Shown: positions 43,140-51,520 of the stretch, piece after piece
Layout of the letters: the number at the start of each line of letters is the position of its first letter
Numbering within the stretch: position 1 is the first letter of the stretch
Origin: Nocardia pneumoniae NBRC 100136
Lineage (GTDB): Bacteria > Actinomycetota > Actinomycetes > Mycobacteriales > Mycobacteriaceae
DNA: 64,000 nt
Direction of reading: 5' to 3'
Assembly (NCBI RefSeq): GCF_000308755.1
Contig: NZ_BAGF01000027.1
Span: 234,671 to 298,670 of the forward strand
Program-made: the position numbers and the translations under genes
Notes under the pieces: generated by a model
Told to the model about the DNA's origin: nothing
Databases searched by the model: none
What the model saw: only the letters and a program-made list of their open reading frames with translations

Positions 43140-44005
43140 ACCAGACCGAGGCGCCCCCGCAGCGCTCGCTGCCCCCTATCGACCGCGCGCCCCTGCGCAG
43201 GCGCCGCTGGCGCAGAGTGTGGGTGCAGGTGGCCTGCCTCGCCGTGACCGTGTTCATGGCGCTGCCGATCGTCCTCATCGGACTCGCGGCGGTGTCCTCG
43301 CGTGAGGCGCTCAACGAGTTCCCGAAGCCGTTGATCCCCGCCGATTTCTCCACCGAGACACTCCTCGCGTTCTTTCGCTCCACCGGAACCGCTTCGGCAC
43401 TGGGCAACTCGGTGCTCGTCGGCCTCTACACGGTGTTCTGGTCGCTCGTTGTCGGTGCGCCAGCGGGATACGCCTTGGCCCGGCATGCTTTTCGGGGCAA
43501 AGACGCCTACCAAGTGTTCATCCTCTTCGTGCGGGCATTGCCGATCGTGGTGCTGTCGGTGCCGCTCGCCACGATGTTCCTGCGGATCGACGTCTACGAC
43601 ACGGTGTTCGCCGTGACGCTGGTGCACACCACGCTCGCGCTGCCGACCACTGTGCTGATCACGGCGAGCATCTTCGTCGCGGTGCCGCCCGATCTGGAGG
43701 AAGCCGCGCGGGTCTTCGGCTGCACCCGATGGCAGGCCGCGCGCAAGATCGTGGTGCCGCTCGCGCTGCCGGGCCTGGCCGCGTCCTCGATCTTCACATT
43801 CGTGTTGTCGTGGAACGAGATTCTCGGCGCGACGATCGTGACGCTCGGGCACCGCACGCTGCCCGCGCAGGTGCTCACGGCGCTGGACGAGGCGTCGACC
43901 GCGTACCGCTTCGCCGGCGGTTTCGCGTTGATCATCCCGGCGCTGCTGTTCATCTTCGTGATGCGGCGCTACCTGGTGAACATGTGGGGGACGACGCTGA
44001 GATGA
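43136..44005 (+). CDS. Sugar ABC transporter permease (MalG type)
   Basis: A 289-residue inner-membrane protein with about six membrane segments, a basic N-terminus of about 28 residues, and the EAA loop LEEAARVFGCTRWQAARKIV near residues 195-215. It starts at ATG 43136 in an ATGA overlap with the short repeat frame. It pairs with the MalF-type permease to form the transport channel. Confidence 0.92.
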   Translation: MNQTEAPPQRSLPPIDRAPLRRRRWRRVWVQVACLAVTVFMALPIVLIGLAAVSSREALNEFPKPLIPADFSTETLLAFFRSTGTASALGNSVLVGLYTVFWSLVVGAPAGYALARHAFRGKDAYQVFILFVRALPIVVLSVPLATMFLRIDVYDTVFAVTLVHTTLALPTTVLITASIFVAVPPDLEEAARVFGCTRWQAARKIVVPLALPGLAASSIFTFVLSWNEILGATIVTLGHRTLPAQVLTALDEASTAYRFAGGFALIIPALLFIFVMRRYLVNMWGTTLR

Positions 44006-44018
44006 CAGGGGTTCGCTG

Positions 44019-45107
44019 ATGGCTGAAGTGGTGGTCCGGGATCTGGTGAAGACCTATCCCGGCGGGACGGCGCGCGCCACCGACGAGGTCTCGCTGGAGA
44101 TCTCCGACGGCGAGTTCATGGTGCTGCTCGGGCCCTCCGGCTGCGGCAAGACCACCTTGCTGCGCATGATCGCCGGATTGGAGCTGCCCGACTCGGGGCA
44201 GATCGTGATCGGCGGCAAGGACGTCACCTATCTGGAGCCGCGGCGGCGCAATCTGTCGATGGTGTTCCAGTCCTACGCCGTGTTCCCCAACAAGAAGGTC
44301 GCCGACAATATCGGCTTCGGCCTGCGGGTGCACGGCGTGCCCGCCGACGAGATCCGCCGCAAGGTCGCCTGGGCCGCGGAGCTGTTGCAGCTGACGCCGT
44401 ACCTGGACCGGTATCCGGCGCGGTTGTCCGGCGGGCAGCGTCAGCGTGTCGCGGTGGCGCGGGCGATCGTGATGGACGCCGACGTGCTGCTCATGGACGA
44501 GCCGCTGTCGAATCTCGACGCGCTGCTGAGGCTTTCGTTCCGGGCGGAGCTGAAGAAACTCGTCGCGGAACTCGGCACCACCACGATCTACGTCACCCAT
44601 GACCAGGTGGAGGCACTGTCACTGGGCAACCGCGTCGCCGTGATGCGCGACGGGACGATCGTCCAGTGCGGCCCGCCCACCGAGGTCTACGACGACCCCG
44701 CGACGGAATTCGTCGGCGGCTTCCTCGGCAGCCCGCCGATGAACTTCCTCACCGGCGCGGTCGCGGCGGGAGACGACGGGCCGCGCATCGATCTGGGTGG
44801 GCAGTCTCTCGCCGTGCCTTCGGCGCTGTCGTCGTTCGAAGGCGGCACGCTGCGGCTCGGTATCCGCCCGGAGGCCATCGTGGTGGACGCCGGTCCGGCC
44901 GACGTGACGGTGCGTGGCGAGCTTCAGGTGCTCGAACCGCTCGGCTCGTCGACGCTGCTGACCACCGCCGTCGGCGGTCAGACGGTGAAAGTCCAAGCGC
45001 CGCCCGGCTTCCGGGCCGACGAGGGCGGCACGTTGACCCTGCGCGTGCCGCCCGAGGCATGCCGCTGGTACGACCCGGAGACCGGATTGCTGTTGGAGGT
45101 CGAGTGA
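44019..45107 (+). CDS. Sugar ABC transporter ATP-binding protein (MalK/UgpC type)
   Basis: A 362-residue ATPase with Walker A GPSGCGKTT, Q-loop VFQSYAVFPN, signature LSGGQRQRVAVARAI, Walker B VLLMDEPLSNLDA and the switch His in YVTHDQ. A C-terminal TOBE-like regulatory domain (GIRPEAIVVDAG) follows. It energises the transporter. The last bases overlap the start of the hydrolase gene by GTGA, so uptake and hydrolysis are coupled at translation. Confidence 0.95.
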   Translation: MAEVVVRDLVKTYPGGTARATDEVSLEISDGEFMVLLGPSGCGKTTLLRMIAGLELPDSGQIVIGGKDVTYLEPRRRNLSMVFQSYAVFPNKKVADNIGFGLRVHGVPADEIRRKVAWAAELLQLTPYLDRYPARLSGGQRQRVAVARAIVMDADVLLMDEPLSNLDALLRLSFRAELKKLVAELGTTTIYVTHDQVEALSLGNRVAVMRDGTIVQCGPPTEVYDDPATEFVGGFLGSPPMNFLTGAVAAGDDGPRIDLGGQSLAVPSALSSFEGGTLRLGIRPEAIVVDAGPADVTVRGELQVLEPLGSSTLLTTAVGGQTVKVQAPPGFRADEGGTLTLRVPPEACRWYDPETGLLLEVE

Positions 45108-46465
45108 TCACCGCCGCGGGCGACCGCGATATCCATTTCCAGCCCGCCCGCTTGGTCGCCCGCGCCACGCTGGTCCTCCGGGACAACGACACGGGCAGCC
45201 TGGTCACCGCGGCGCCCAAGCTCTATCCGCACATGTGGAGCTGGGACGCGGCGTTCATCTCGATCGGACTGGCCTACTTGGACGTGAACCGCGCTGTCAC
45301 GGAACTGAGCACGCTGCTGGCCGCCCAATGGGCCGACGGGATGATCCCGCACATCGTGTTCACCGACGACAGCGCCTACTTTCCGGGGCCGGACCGCTGG
45401 GGCACCGATTCCGCGCCGCATGCGCCGTCCGGCATTCGCACGTCCGGGATCTGTCAGCCGCCGGTGCACGCGATCGCCGTGCGCCGCATCGTCGAGATCG
45501 CGCGCAAGACCTCACAGGCCGACGCGGAACTCGCCGAGCGATTCGCGCGGCGCGCCTGGCCCGCGCTGTATCGCTGGCATCGCTGGGTCGTGCGGCACCG
45601 TATGCCCGACGCGAGCGGTCTGGTGTCGATCGTGCACGGGTGGGAGTCCGGCATGGACAACTCGCCCCGCTGGGACGAGCCCTACGCGGCCGTCGTCCCC
45701 GGCCCGGACCTTCCGCCGTACACGCGGCTGGACCTGCTGCAGGTCAACGACGCGAGCGAGCGGCCGAGCGCGGAGGACTACGACCGATACCTGTGGCTGA
45801 TCGAGCAGATGAAGCGGGTGAACTACCACCCCGACGAGGTCGTGCGCACGTCGAGCTTCCTGGTGGGCGATGTGTTCACCACCGCGGTGTTCTCCGTGGC
45901 CAGCGATACCCTCGCCGGGCTCGGCGAGGACCTCGGCGCCGATTCCGGGCGCATCGGCGAACTGCGTGCGTGGGCGGCGCGAGCGCGGGAAGCGGTCGCG
46001 GGCAGCGTGCACCCCGAGACCGGTATGGCGCGTGACCGCGATATCCGGCACGACCGGTGGCTCAGCACCGAGTCCATCGCCGGGTTCGCGCCGCTGCTGT
46101 GCGGCGGTCTGCCCGCCGACGTCGAGAAGCGGCTCATGTCCACCCTGGACGGCCCGGACTGGTCGGGCAATCCCCACCTGCTCGCCGCCGTGCCGCCGTC
46201 GGTGTCGCCCTCGTCTCCGGATTTCGACGCGCGCCGCTACTGGCGTGGTCCGCAGTGGCCGGTGATCACCTGGCTGTTCGGCTGGGCGTTCGAGCAGCGC
46301 GACTGGCCGCGGCACGCGAGCGAGTTCCGCGCCCAGGGCGTGCATCTGGTGTCGGATGGCTCGTTCGGCGAATATTACGAGCCGTTCACCGGCAAACCGC
46401 TCGGCAGCACGAACCAGTCGTGGACCGCTGCCGTGGTACTCGACTGGCTGTGCGGAGTGTGGTGA
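45104..46465 (+). CDS. GH63-type glucosylglycerate/mannosylglycerate hydrolase
   Basis: A 453-residue protein starting at GTG 45104. It shows the (alpha/alpha)6-barrel motifs of the glucosylglycerate hydrolase / mannosylglycerate hydrolase group: YPHMWSWDAAFISIG, PPVHAIAVRRI, HGWESGMDNSPRWD (catalytic Asp), RYWRGPQWPVITWLFGW and EYYEPFTGKPLG with STNQSW. Length matches the mycobacterial enzyme. It would free glucose or mannose and glycerate from the imported solute. It is the last gene of the ROK-controlled operon. No signal peptide, so it acts in the cytoplasm. Confidence 0.85.
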   Translation: MITAAGDRDIHFQPARLVARATLVLRDNDTGSLVTAAPKLYPHMWSWDAAFISIGLAYLDVNRAVTELSTLLAAQWADGMIPHIVFTDDSAYFPGPDRWGTDSAPHAPSGIRTSGICQPPVHAIAVRRIVEIARKTSQADAELAERFARRAWPALYRWHRWVVRHRMPDASGLVSIVHGWESGMDNSPRWDEPYAAVVPGPDLPPYTRLDLLQVNDASERPSAEDYDRYLWLIEQMKRVNYHPDEVVRTSSFLVGDVFTTAVFSVASDTLAGLGEDLGADSGRIGELRAWAARAREAVAGSVHPETGMARDRDIRHDRWLSTESIAGFAPLLCGGLPADVEKRLMSTLDGPDWSGNPHLLAAVPPSVSPSSPDFDARRYWRGPQWPVITWLFGWAFEQRDWPRHASEFRAQGVHLVSDGSFGEYYEPFTGKPLGSTNQSWTAAVVLDWLCGVW

Positions 46466-46469
46466 GCCG

Positions 46470-46945
46470 GGGATTCGCCGCAGGCGGTCAGTTCTCAGCA
46501 CCACGAACGGTGGCTGTGCCGAGCCGCTCAGGCTCAGGTCTCGGCGGATATTCGGCCCATCCGCGCGCAGCGTCTCGACCGCGACTCCTTCCATCTCCGG
46601 GCGTTCGGAATCGAAACTTGCGGGCCGACACACCAATCCGGCTACCAATCCCGCAAGGACCACCGCTGGGACCGCGGTGACCTTCCAGGACCACCGCCGC
46701 TCCCTGCCGACGAGGTATAGCGTCTTGATCGCCCAAACGAGCAGGGAAACGCTCAACAGAATCCCGCCGACCACCAGCCAGACGAGCTGATCGGCAACCG
46801 TCAAGCTTCCGATGAGCGGAGCCCGGTCGAAATGGACGCACAAGAGAGCCGCCACACCGAGGACGGAGCTCAGCAAGACCGCGAAGCCCGGCGCGGTGGC
46901 CGCATCGTGGCCCAGCGCCTGATCCGCGCTCGGCGACGCCCGCAA
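46470..46945 (-). pseudogene. Remnant of a membrane protein gene
   Basis: In one minus-strand frame this stretch encodes two membrane segments (GFAVLLSSVLGVAALLC; LVWLVVGGILLSVSLLVWAI), then a third (VTAVPAVVLAGLVAGLV) and RPASFDSERPEMEGVAVETL, with coding-like codon use. No good start codon is visible. After the ETLRADG region the frame runs without a stop into the antisense of the hydrolase gene, so the extracellular C-terminus is lost. The rest of 46946-47052 shows nothing further. Confidence 0.5.
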
Positions 46946-47052
46946 TCGAACTCTATGGCGGTGGCCAGTAGAACCGGACCTCGGCGGACGGCAGCGAGCA
47001 CCGGTCGAGGCGCGGGATGCGGTTCTGTCACAGTGGTCGGAGCCGGGTTCGA

Positions 47053-47664
47053 TCACGTGCTCTGTGCCGCGGCGGTCTGCGGCGCCAGAAGGGCGGAGGC
47101 CGTTGCGATCAGCGCGTCGTCCGTAGCCGCGTCGGCGTGGTCGGCGATGCCGGAGCGGAACAGTGCGGAGCCTTCGATGAGCATGGTGAAGATCCGGGCG
47201 TTCGTGCGGCAGAGGTCTTCGGGCACTTCGGGATTCCGTGTCCGGATGACGTGCGTGACTTGTTCTTGGTAGACCCGGTAGAAACCGCGTACCGCTTCGG
47301 CTATCGATTCGTCGCGGGCGGAGAGCGCCCACACTTCGGTGTAGATGCGTACGAGCCGGGGGTCGTCTTGCTCGGCCAGCAGCATTCGGATCAGATCGGT
47401 GACGGGGTGGCTGGCTGTCAGCAGGGGGGCCAGACGTTGCAGCGACCGTTCGAGGGCGCGGTTCAGCACCGCGGTGATCAAATCGCCGCGGTTCGGAAAG
47501 TAGTACTGCAAATGGCCCAGACGTATCCGGGCGGCGGAGGCGACGGCGCGCATGGTCAGTTCGCCGTGTCCGGATTCGATGAGGATCTGTTCCGCTATGT
47601 CGAGCAGGTCGCTTCGGCGTTGGGTTCCCTTGGTGGTCTTGGCGGCGCGCGGCGGCTGGGTCAT
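47053..47664 (-). CDS. TetR-family regulator
   Basis: A 203-residue repressor. An N-terminal helix-turn-helix (DLLDIAEQILIESGHGELTM, then VASAARIRLGHLQYYFPNRG) is followed by a helical ligand domain. It overlaps the upstream dehydrogenase-like gene by ATGA and is cotranscribed with it. The palindrome at 48752-48767 in front of the operon is its likely operator, so the pair is probably autoregulated. Confidence 0.9.
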   Translation of the reverse strand: MTQPPRAAKTTKGTQRRSDLLDIAEQILIESGHGELTMRAVASAARIRLGHLQYYFPNRGDLITAVLNRALERSLQRLAPLLTASHPVTDLIRMLLAEQDDPRLVRIYTEVWALSARDESIAEAVRGFYRVYQEQVTHVIRTRNPEVPEDLCRTNARIFTMLIEGSALFRSGIADHADAATDDALIATASALLAPQTAAAQST

Positions 47665-48740
47665 GCGGCCCTGCCGGTCGCGGTTGTGGTGTCGATCCGC
47701 ACACCGTGTTTCGCCAGCATGGCCGGAACCTCGGTGGGCGCGGGTGTCTGCTCGGGGAAGCTCACGCCGGGCGAGACGGGTGCTCCGTCCAGCCCCAGGA
47801 CTCGGCGAATCCCCAGCAGTGCGCCGACCGCTGTGAGATGCGCTTGCCCGGCCGGGTCGGTCACAACCGCGCTACGGGTGATTCCGTCATGGGTGACATC
47901 GACGCGCACACTAGCGGTGCCGCCCTCACCCGACGCATACAGCAGTGTCCGCCGCGCACCGGCGAAGCGGTCACCGCGCCCCCAGCGGAAGAACCCGATT
48001 CGCTTGACCGCGAGCAGCGCGGAAGTTGCCGCGGCAGAACCGAATCCGATCCGGGTTACCGCGGTGGTGGTGCCGAGTGTCAGGGGCAGTGTGAACTGTT
48101 CCGGCGTGTCGATGCGGGCGACTCTGGTGACGCTGTCGCCTATGCGGATTCGCCGAGCGTCGCTGAGCGGCATCACGGTACGCCGCTGCCCGTCCTGGAC
48201 CACCTCGTAATCCAGTCCGAGCCGGTCCATGAACTCCACCGAGTCGGCACCGGCGCGGTCCCGCAGGTCCCACCGGATCGCCACCTCGACGGTGTCCGCG
48301 CCGCCGAGCTCGTCGGCGAGATGAGCGGCGACGAGGCTGGTGACGCCACCCATCCACGCCGACGACAGCAGCACCGGTGCGGTCGGGCCGAGCATCGAGG
48401 CAATAGTCGCAGCGCGCTGCAAGCGACTGGTCCAGCGGGTGATGTCCACGAACGGCACCCCACCCGTGATCGCCGCCCGCAGGACCCGGTCATCGGGATC
48501 ATTGACCAGCCCGGCGACCGCTCGCACGCCCGCTCGAAAGGGAGCCGGATCGGCCAGATCCCACACTCGCAGCGCCGCACTGGTTTCCGCCGCCAGATGC
48601 CGACCGCGTTCCATGGACCGGCCGGTGAGCAGCAGCGGTAGCGACGCAGCCGCCATGCGCGCTACCTCAGCGCCAACCGTCCCGTATCCGCCGACCAGAA
48701 GAACCGGGCCCTGCGCATCGAACTGGAGATCATCGCTCAC
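47661..48740 (-). CDS. Saccharopine dehydrogenase-like NAD(P)-binding protein
   Basis: A 359-residue protein from GTG 48740. The N-terminal Rossmann part has VLLVGGYGTVGAEVARMAA and GVPFVDITRW. The second half has RTLLYASGEGGTASVRVDVT, a trans-acting-enoyl-reductase/saccharopine-dehydrogenase-like pattern. The substrate is unknown. It is the first gene of a two-gene operon with a TetR regulator. Confidence 0.75.
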   Translation of the reverse strand: MSDDLQFDAQGPVLLVGGYGTVGAEVARMAAASLPLLLTGRSMERGRHLAAETSAALRVWDLADPAPFRAGVRAVAGLVNDPDDRVLRAAITGGVPFVDITRWTSRLQRAATIASMLGPTAPVLLSSAWMGGVTSLVAAHLADELGGADTVEVAIRWDLRDRAGADSVEFMDRLGLDYEVVQDGQRRTVMPLSDARRIRIGDSVTRVARIDTPEQFTLPLTLGTTTAVTRIGFGSAAATSALLAVKRIGFFRWGRGDRFAGARRTLLYASGEGGTASVRVDVTHDGITRSAVVTDPAGQAHLTAVGALLGIRRVLGLDGAPVSPGVSFPEQTPAPTEVPAMLAKHGVRIDTTTATGRAA

Positions 48741-48751
48741 ATCGTCAAATA

Positions 48752-48767
48752 TAGGTCAAATGACCTA
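48752..48767 (-). promoter_or_regulatory. Palindromic TetR-type operator
   Basis: TAGGTCA (48752-48758), AA, TGACCTA (48761-48767): perfect 7-bp arms, 12 nt upstream of the GTG start of the dehydrogenase-like gene that is coupled to tetR. Size and place fit a TetR dimer site. Confidence 0.7.
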
Positions 48768-48961
48768 AAATATCCAGCGCGGGCCGTCCCGGGCCGAACC
48801 GCGGCGGCCCGGCACCGAGCCGCTTGCCGGATCGAGGCTCGTCATCCTGCTCGTAAAGCCTCATATGGCGCTGAGACACGTGGTGACAGAGCGAGTCGAT
48901 CGAGCCCCGCGTGATGGAAGTTGCTCTGCGACATCGCAATTAAGACGAAGTCGAAGCCGCT

Positions 48962-48990
48962 TTGCGCGTTGGGCATGTTAGTCCTATCGT
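48962..48990 (+). promoter_or_regulatory. Possible promoter of the WXG100-toxin cassette
   Basis: TTGCGC (48962-48967), 17 nt, TATCGT (48985-48990), 32 nt before the first WXG100 start. The -10 fits only the loose TAnnnT rule. Confidence 0.35.
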
Positions 48991-49022
48991 CGTACCAGGC
49001 GCAAAGACGAAGGGGGAGTTGC

Positions 49023-49343
49023 GTGTCCGAAGAGCCGAGTGCCTCGGCTTCGTTGTCAGTGATACCCGAGAATGTCAAGGAGTTCGGGCGCTACGTTTAC
49101 GGAATAGCGACCGAATTGCGTTCCGGCACCGTGTCACTGGACGTCGAAGTCAACGGACTGATGAGCGCATGGGAGGGAGCTGCCGCCGATGCCTATCTCG
49201 CGGGATGGAACGAGATGCGAGGTGGTGCCGTGGAAGTGTGGGAGGCATTGTTCGAGCTCGCGGAGAAGCTCGGAATCACAGCTGAGACCTACCGAGTCGT
49301 GGATGCCGGGACTGCACCCGGCTTCAGCTCACTGGACCTGTGA
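49023..49343 (+). CDS. WXG100-family protein (cassette 2, first)
   Basis: A 106-residue two-helix protein from GTG 49023 with GGGGGAG upstream. It has the turn motif SAWEGAAADAYLAGWNEM and a C-terminal helix ending in a disordered GTAPGFSSLDL tail. It is 6 nt before a second WXG100 gene; the two probably form the heterodimer that escorts the following toxin through the T7SS. Confidence 0.88.
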   Translation: MSEEPSASASLSVIPENVKEFGRYVYGIATELRSGTVSLDVEVNGLMSAWEGAAADAYLAGWNEMRGGAVEVWEALFELAEKLGITAETYRVVDAGTAPGFSSLDL

Positions 49344-49349
49344 GCGGAT

Positions 49350-49655
49350 ATGGCCAGCGGAGATGTACGCGCTTTCAAGGTAGATCTGCAGCACCTCGAG
49401 GACGTAACTGCTCGGGTTCGCGGCTTCAAAGAGTTCGTCACCGGCCACTTGGATGAACTGGACAGTCGCGCAAAGGCGCTGGGTTCCTCGTGGACGGGAC
49501 CTGCCGCGGCCGCGTATGCGCAGGCACACCGTGAGTGGGCTGTGGGGGCTGCCGATGTCCAAGAGGGCCTGCAAGCTCTCGAAGACGCAACCCGACGGGC
49601 GCACGAGACCTACACCGGTGCCGTTGCCACGAACGTGCGAATGCTCGGAAGATGA
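49350..49655 (+). CDS. WXG100-family protein (cassette 2, second)
   Basis: A 101-residue two-helix protein with the turn SSWTGPAAAAYAQAHREW and helices on both sides (VTARVRGFKEFVTGHLDEL; LQALEDATRRAHETY). It ends in an ATGA overlap with the toxin gene. Pairs with the WXG100 protein at 49023. Confidence 0.9.
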   Translation: MASGDVRAFKVDLQHLEDVTARVRGFKEFVTGHLDELDSRAKALGSSWTGPAAAAYAQAHREWAVGAADVQEGLQALEDATRRAHETYTGAVATNVRMLGR

Positions 49656-50968
49656 CGACACTCACAGTCGATCCGAACATCTACTACTCGGCGGCTACCC
49701 GTTGTCATGACGCGGCGCTGGAAATGTACGGCGCATACGCCAATGCGGTCGATGCGCTGAAGCAGCATTGCGGTGGGATGGCTGGGACCTTCGACGCGGC
49801 CCGTGAATGGGCGAGGACCTACGACGAAGGTGCGCTGGCCGTATTGGCGGGTTGGGAAGCGGCTATTCGAGCCGCCGAGAACTACTCCGAAATCCTGCGC
49901 CAGGCAGGACACAACCACGCGATTGCCGAACACGATGCGGCAGGTGCTCCTGGAGCGCCACCGTCTCCGCCTCCGCTGCCACCCACTTCGCCCGGCTGCA
50001 CACCGTCGTCCCCGCCGTCGGCGGGTGGACCACCCCATGGCGGATTGATAGACGGCGGTATCGGGCTTGCCGCCAAGGTAGGAATCCCAGTACCCGACGG
50101 TGATGTCGACAAACTGGAAAATGCACGTAAGATATGGAGTTATCTGGCATCAGGAGATCCGATTCGATCGGCCTCCGACAAGCTGCGGAGCCTCGCGGGA
50201 ATGTTTTCCGGAGTCAGCTCCGACGAAATACCCTTTGTGATCGAAGATCTCAACGATCTGTCGACGTCGGTTGAAGATCTGAAAACTGCTTCGAATGACC
50301 AGGCTACCTCATGCGCCGAGTACAAGAGTCACACGGAGGAGCTTCGCGAGCAGCTCAAAGGTATTATTATCGATTTCGCCGCGGAGATGGCGGTCGACGC
50401 GATATTCACAGCGGCGGCATCTGCGGTCAGCTTTGGTCTCGGTGGAGCAGTCGGCGCCGCCAAGCTCGCGAAAACCATCGAGAAGTTCCATAAGATCATC
50501 GAGCGAGCCATCGATGCGTGGAAGATCGCGAAGAACATCGCGCGGGGTATACCGCCGACTATTTGGCAGGGTGCGAAAAAGGCATGGGACAGGCTGAAGC
50601 GTCTGGCCGAGCTGGGCAAGAACATCTACCAGAGGTGGCGAAAGAGGACTCCTGGTGACGGCCCGCCGACGAAGCTCCCCACCTCGCAAGAGGCGCAGGA
50701 AATCATCAAGAACGCCGACCGAACAGGATCGGGCCTCAAGCCGGACGTGTTCCACCGCTCGGCCTCGTTCCCGGTCGACGATATCGGTAAGAACGGCACG
50801 GTGACAGAGCTCATCGGTGGTGATGGAAGGGCAGTTACACTGGTCCAGATGCCGGGTGAGGTGAACGGCACGCCTGGGCGATTCGAGTGGATTATCGACG
50901 GAGGTAAAGTGACTCATCAACTATTTGTCCGCAATGGAACTATCAACGGAATTCCGACCAAGCCATGA
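49652..50968 (+). CDS. T7SS polymorphic toxin with unknown C-terminal module
   Basis: A 438-residue protein. Residues 1-100 are a WXG100-like helical head (CGGMAGTFDAAREWARTY). Residues 105-145 are a Pro/Ser linker. A membrane-active-looking part (IIIDFAAEMAVDAIF, AVSFGLGGAVGAA) and basic helices come next. The last about 90 residues form a strand-rich toxin-type module with HRSASFPVD, GRFEWIIDGGKVTHQLF and a GTINGIPTKP end. Similar W-I-D..VTH..F...G-x-G-x-P endings occur in polymorphic toxins I recall; the activity is not known to me. A DUF2247 immunity gene follows with ATGA overlap. Confidence 0.78.
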   Translation: MTTLTVDPNIYYSAATRCHDAALEMYGAYANAVDALKQHCGGMAGTFDAAREWARTYDEGALAVLAGWEAAIRAAENYSEILRQAGHNHAIAEHDAAGAPGAPPSPPPLPPTSPGCTPSSPPSAGGPPHGGLIDGGIGLAAKVGIPVPDGDVDKLENARKIWSYLASGDPIRSASDKLRSLAGMFSGVSSDEIPFVIEDLNDLSTSVEDLKTASNDQATSCAEYKSHTEELREQLKGIIIDFAAEMAVDAIFTAAASAVSFGLGGAVGAAKLAKTIEKFHKIIERAIDAWKIAKNIARGIPPTIWQGAKKAWDRLKRLAELGKNIYQRWRKRTPGDGPPTKLPTSQEAQEIIKNADRTGSGLKPDVFHRSASFPVDDIGKNGTVTELIGGDGRAVTLVQMPGEVNGTPGRFEWIIDGGKVTHQLFVRNGTINGIPTKP

Positions 50969-51480
50969 GCGATTCGAGCGACTCGGTGAAGTTCAACATC
51001 CCGGCATCGTTCGTCGCCGACTGGGCGCAGTTGACGCCAGGTGAGCTCAGATACGGCTATGAGCATCAGTGGCTTACGTCGGAAGATGTTGTCGCGTTGG
51101 CGCTTACGAGCGTGATACCGGCTCCGACGAAGATGGATGCGGTGGAGGAGATCTCTCTGCTGCTCTCCGATGAGCTGTATCGGGTTCCTGATTTGCTGGA
51201 AAAGCTTGCCGACCATGATGATCGGGTGTGGACCTACTTGGCGCTTGCGTGGGTGCACGAGCACCAAGGCGACTTCGATGAGCCATTCAAGACGGTGGAT
51301 ATGATTTTCGCTGACTTCGGTTATCCTGAAGAGGTCGGCGAGTTCGTGACCTTCATGCCTCCACCCGCGGGTAGCCTGCCCGGGATGCTCGGCCTCAAGC
51401 AGCGGTGGCAGCGGTATCTCGATGAGAAGAAGGGATATTATCTCCACCGGGCTCCTGCCCGCGACACCGATACGAACTGA
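50965..51480 (+). CDS. DUF2247 immunity-type protein
   Basis: A 171-residue soluble acidic protein with the DUF2247 pattern: TPGELRYGYEHQWLTSEDVV, TYLALAWVHEHQGDFDEPF, MIFADFGYPEEVGEFVTFMP. This family is coded next to polymorphic toxins and regarded as immunity proteins. It overlaps the toxin gene by ATGA and ends the four-gene cassette. It should neutralise the C-terminal module of the preceding toxin. Confidence 0.85.
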   Translation: MSDSSDSVKFNIPASFVADWAQLTPGELRYGYEHQWLTSEDVVALALTSVIPAPTKMDAVEEISLLLSDELYRVPDLLEKLADHDDRVWTYLALAWVHEHQGDFDEPFKTVDMIFADFGYPEEVGEFVTFMPPPAGSLPGMLGLKQRWQRYLDEKKGYYLHRAPARDTDTN

Positions 51481-51520
51481 AACTTCGCCCTTCGATCCCG
51501 TTCCGATCCGTGTGAGCGAA

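Noticed and set aside
45512..47704. 730-codon minus-strand open frame across the hydrolase and tetR genes
   Set aside because: Antisense shadow over two well-supported genes; only the part 46470-46945 looks coding, reported as a remnant.
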